This document shows, piece by piece, positions 6,968-7,536 of a stretch of DNA of 7,536 nucleotides. The position numbers were made by a program, and so were the translations under genes. The stretch lies in assembly GCA_023265235.1 (NCBI GenBank), contig JAHFUF010000025.1, positions 1 to 7,536 on the forward strand, written 5' to 3'. How positions within the stretch are numbered: position 1 is the stretch's first letter; every line of letters begins with the position of its first letter. Source of the DNA: Blastocatellia bacterium. GTDB taxonomy: Bacteria > Acidobacteriota > Blastocatellia > Chloracidobacteriales > JADJPF01. Under the pieces are notes generated by a model. That model saw only the letters and a list, made by a program, of their open reading frames with translations, had not been told where the DNA came from and ran no database searches.

Positions 6968-7049
6968 TGTGCGGATAAGTCAAAAGCTAAAAAAATATTT
7001 GCTTAAAAATCAATAAATTAGCTTTTACCCCTATAAAACTATCCGCGCA
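6968..7049. repeat. 82-base element with two nested stems
   Basis: TGTGCGGATA (6968-6977) pairs with TATCCGCGCA (7040-7049) over 10 positions, one of them a G-T wobble. Inside it, AAAAGCTAA (6982-6990) pairs perfectly with TTAGCTTTT (7018-7026) over 9 bp. The stems are joined by an uneven internal loop of 4 and 13 bases, and the apical loop is 27 bases and AT-rich. Two long pairings in correct nested order are unlikely by chance. It could be a small mobile element remnant with inverted ends (MITE-like), a structured RNA, or a stabilising 3' structure of the stress-protein transcript. No T run follows, so it is a poor intrinsic terminator. Confidence 0.45.
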
Positions 7050-7389
7050 AGTCGAACCGCTTTAATCAGCTTGTTTTAACCATACTTGGTTCTAGATATT
7101 TAACTATTTTTTTTCAAAAAGGCACAAAATAAAATAAACGAACATAAAAGTTTGCCTTTAATAATAAAATTAGTTAGAATTGTGCCGTAAAAGAAATTAG
7201 TCAATAATGAAAAAGACTAATTAAACAAATAACCCTTAGAGAACTGCAATCAAAAACTTCTGATGTTGAATATCTTGGAAAACTGGCAATGTATTCGCAG
7301 TAGCGAAAGAAAAAGTAAACTTACTTCCATTCCATTCCCTTTGGTATCTACACTAGGCATTTAGTTTATCAGTTCCTATTAACCTTATG

Positions 7390-7395
7390 AAAGGT
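7390..7395 (+). promoter_or_regulatory. Weak, distant ribosome binding site of the RRM gene
   Basis: AAAGGT is the only purine-rich match before the ATG at 7407, and its GG ends 12 bases upstream, further than usual. The frame is closed by a TAA at 7380-7382, so no longer start is available. The A/T-only gap suggests translation may depend on leader structure rather than strong rRNA pairing. Confidence 0.4.
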
Positions 7396-7406
7396 ATTTA
7401 AAATTT

Positions 7407-7536
7407 ATGAAACTATACGTAGGCAATTTATCTTTTTCTACTACCGAAGGGGATCTATCTAATTTATTCTCCCAAGTTGGCGAAGTACAATCCCTAAGAT
7501 TAATGACAGATAGAGACACAGGTCAATCTCGCGGTT
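7407..7536 (+). CDS. RRM-type RNA-binding protein, N-terminal part only
   Basis: The first 43 codons are present; the window edge cuts the rest. The protein begins MKLYVGNLSF and holds the RNP2 motif LYVGNL (3-8) as the first strand of an RNA recognition motif. The helix DLSNLFSQVGEV follows, then the strand and loop ending TDRDTGQSRG (34-43), after which the RNP1 motif (RGFGFV in the family) would continue. Small single-RRM proteins of about 80-110 residues with this exact opening occur in cyanobacteria and many other bacteria. There they bind single-stranded RNA in the cytoplasm, and several are cold-induced. The start is supported by the alignment of RNP2 at residue 3 and by an in-frame stop 24 bases upstream. 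Family identity is secure despite truncation; targets and regulation are not visible. Confidence 0.92.
   Translation, partial: MKLYVGNLSFSTTEGDLSNLFSQVGEVQSLRLMTDRDTGQSRG

Larger units (their letters stand above)
6916..7406. other. 491-base non-coding stretch rich in inverted repeats
   Basis: No convincing gene is visible. Inverted repeats from left to right are: a weak nested hairpin just after the stress-protein stop (6921-6927 with 6956-6962, and 6936-6941 with 6948-6953) and no T run after it; the two-stem element 6968-7049, listed separately; AACCA/TGGTT at 7078-7091; a run of eight T at 7107-7114; two mutually exclusive 7-bp pairings within 7118-7186; an 8-bp stem AATTAGTC/GACTAATT at 7195-7222; and a small GC hairpin TTCGC-AGTA-GCGAA at 7294-7307. 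The right half probably includes the promoter and leader of the RRM gene at 7407, but no promoter boxes are convincing. Short stems are expected by chance in AT-rich DNA, so only the 6968-7049 element is called with any weight. Confidence 0.55.

Noticed and set aside
7050..7062. GGTTCGAC on the minus strand, resembling a tRNA T-arm
   Set aside because: The bases on each side do not form a 5-bp T stem, and no anticodon arm or acceptor stem is found around it.
7078..7114. Hairpin AACCA/TGGTT plus a run of eight T as an intrinsic terminator
   Set aside because: The stem is only 5 bp and sits 15 bases before the T run, too weak and too distant for a standard terminator.
7387..7401. Four-codon open frame (M K G I) just before the RRM gene
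   Set aside because: It has no ribosome binding site of its own and its codons cover the probable ribosome binding site of the RRM gene; a leader peptide role cannot be supported.

Overview
The window looks like chromosomal DNA from a Gram-negative bacterium. The evidence is a zinc protease with a signal peptide for export to the periplasm, strong Shine-Dalgarno sites (AAAGGAGGT, AGAGGTGAT) and ordinary bacterial gene spacing. Most of the sequence is AT-rich. The mix of genes (PqqL-like M16 protease, multi-domain universal stress protein, small RRM protein) would fit an Acidobacteriota/Blastocatellia-like lineage or a similar environmental bacterium, but no marker gene fixes the taxon, so this is a weak inference.

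Layout, left to right. Bases 1-266 hold no proven gene. They contain two closely spaced palindromes that share the core GGGCGAAC/GTTCGCCC and look like a dispersed repeat family. Bases 267-2210 (minus) encode a complete glucose-6-phosphate dehydrogenase with an intact cyclic-nucleotide-binding domain fused to its C-terminus. This is the most unusual gene here. Bases 2211-2455 hold a possible terminator for the next gene and a plausible promoter and strong ribosome binding site for the dehydrogenase. Bases 2456-5278 (minus) encode a secreted, full-length, two-lobed M16 metalloprotease. Bases 5279-5565 are the divergent control region between the protease and the stress protein, with an 8-bp perfect palindrome and a set of short repeated motifs. 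Bases 5566-6915 (plus) encode a universal stress protein made of three tandem Usp domains, of which only the last keeps the canonical ATP-binding motif. Bases 6916-7406 are non-coding but rich in inverted repeats. Bases 7407-7536 (plus) are the start of a small RRM-type RNA-binding protein cut by the window edge.

The genes do not form one operon. The dehydrogenase and the protease are co-directional but separated by 245 bp with a hairpin between them. The stress protein is transcribed divergently from the protease. The RRM gene lies almost 500 bp further on and probably has its own promoter. A loose common theme is stress and second-messenger control: a possibly nucleotide-gated entry into the pentose phosphate pathway, a stress protein, and an RRM protein of a type often induced by cold. 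Nothing in the sequence proves that they work together. By hand count of sampled lines, the dehydrogenase gene is clearly richer in G+C (about 42-57%) than the protease and stress genes (about 28-37%).
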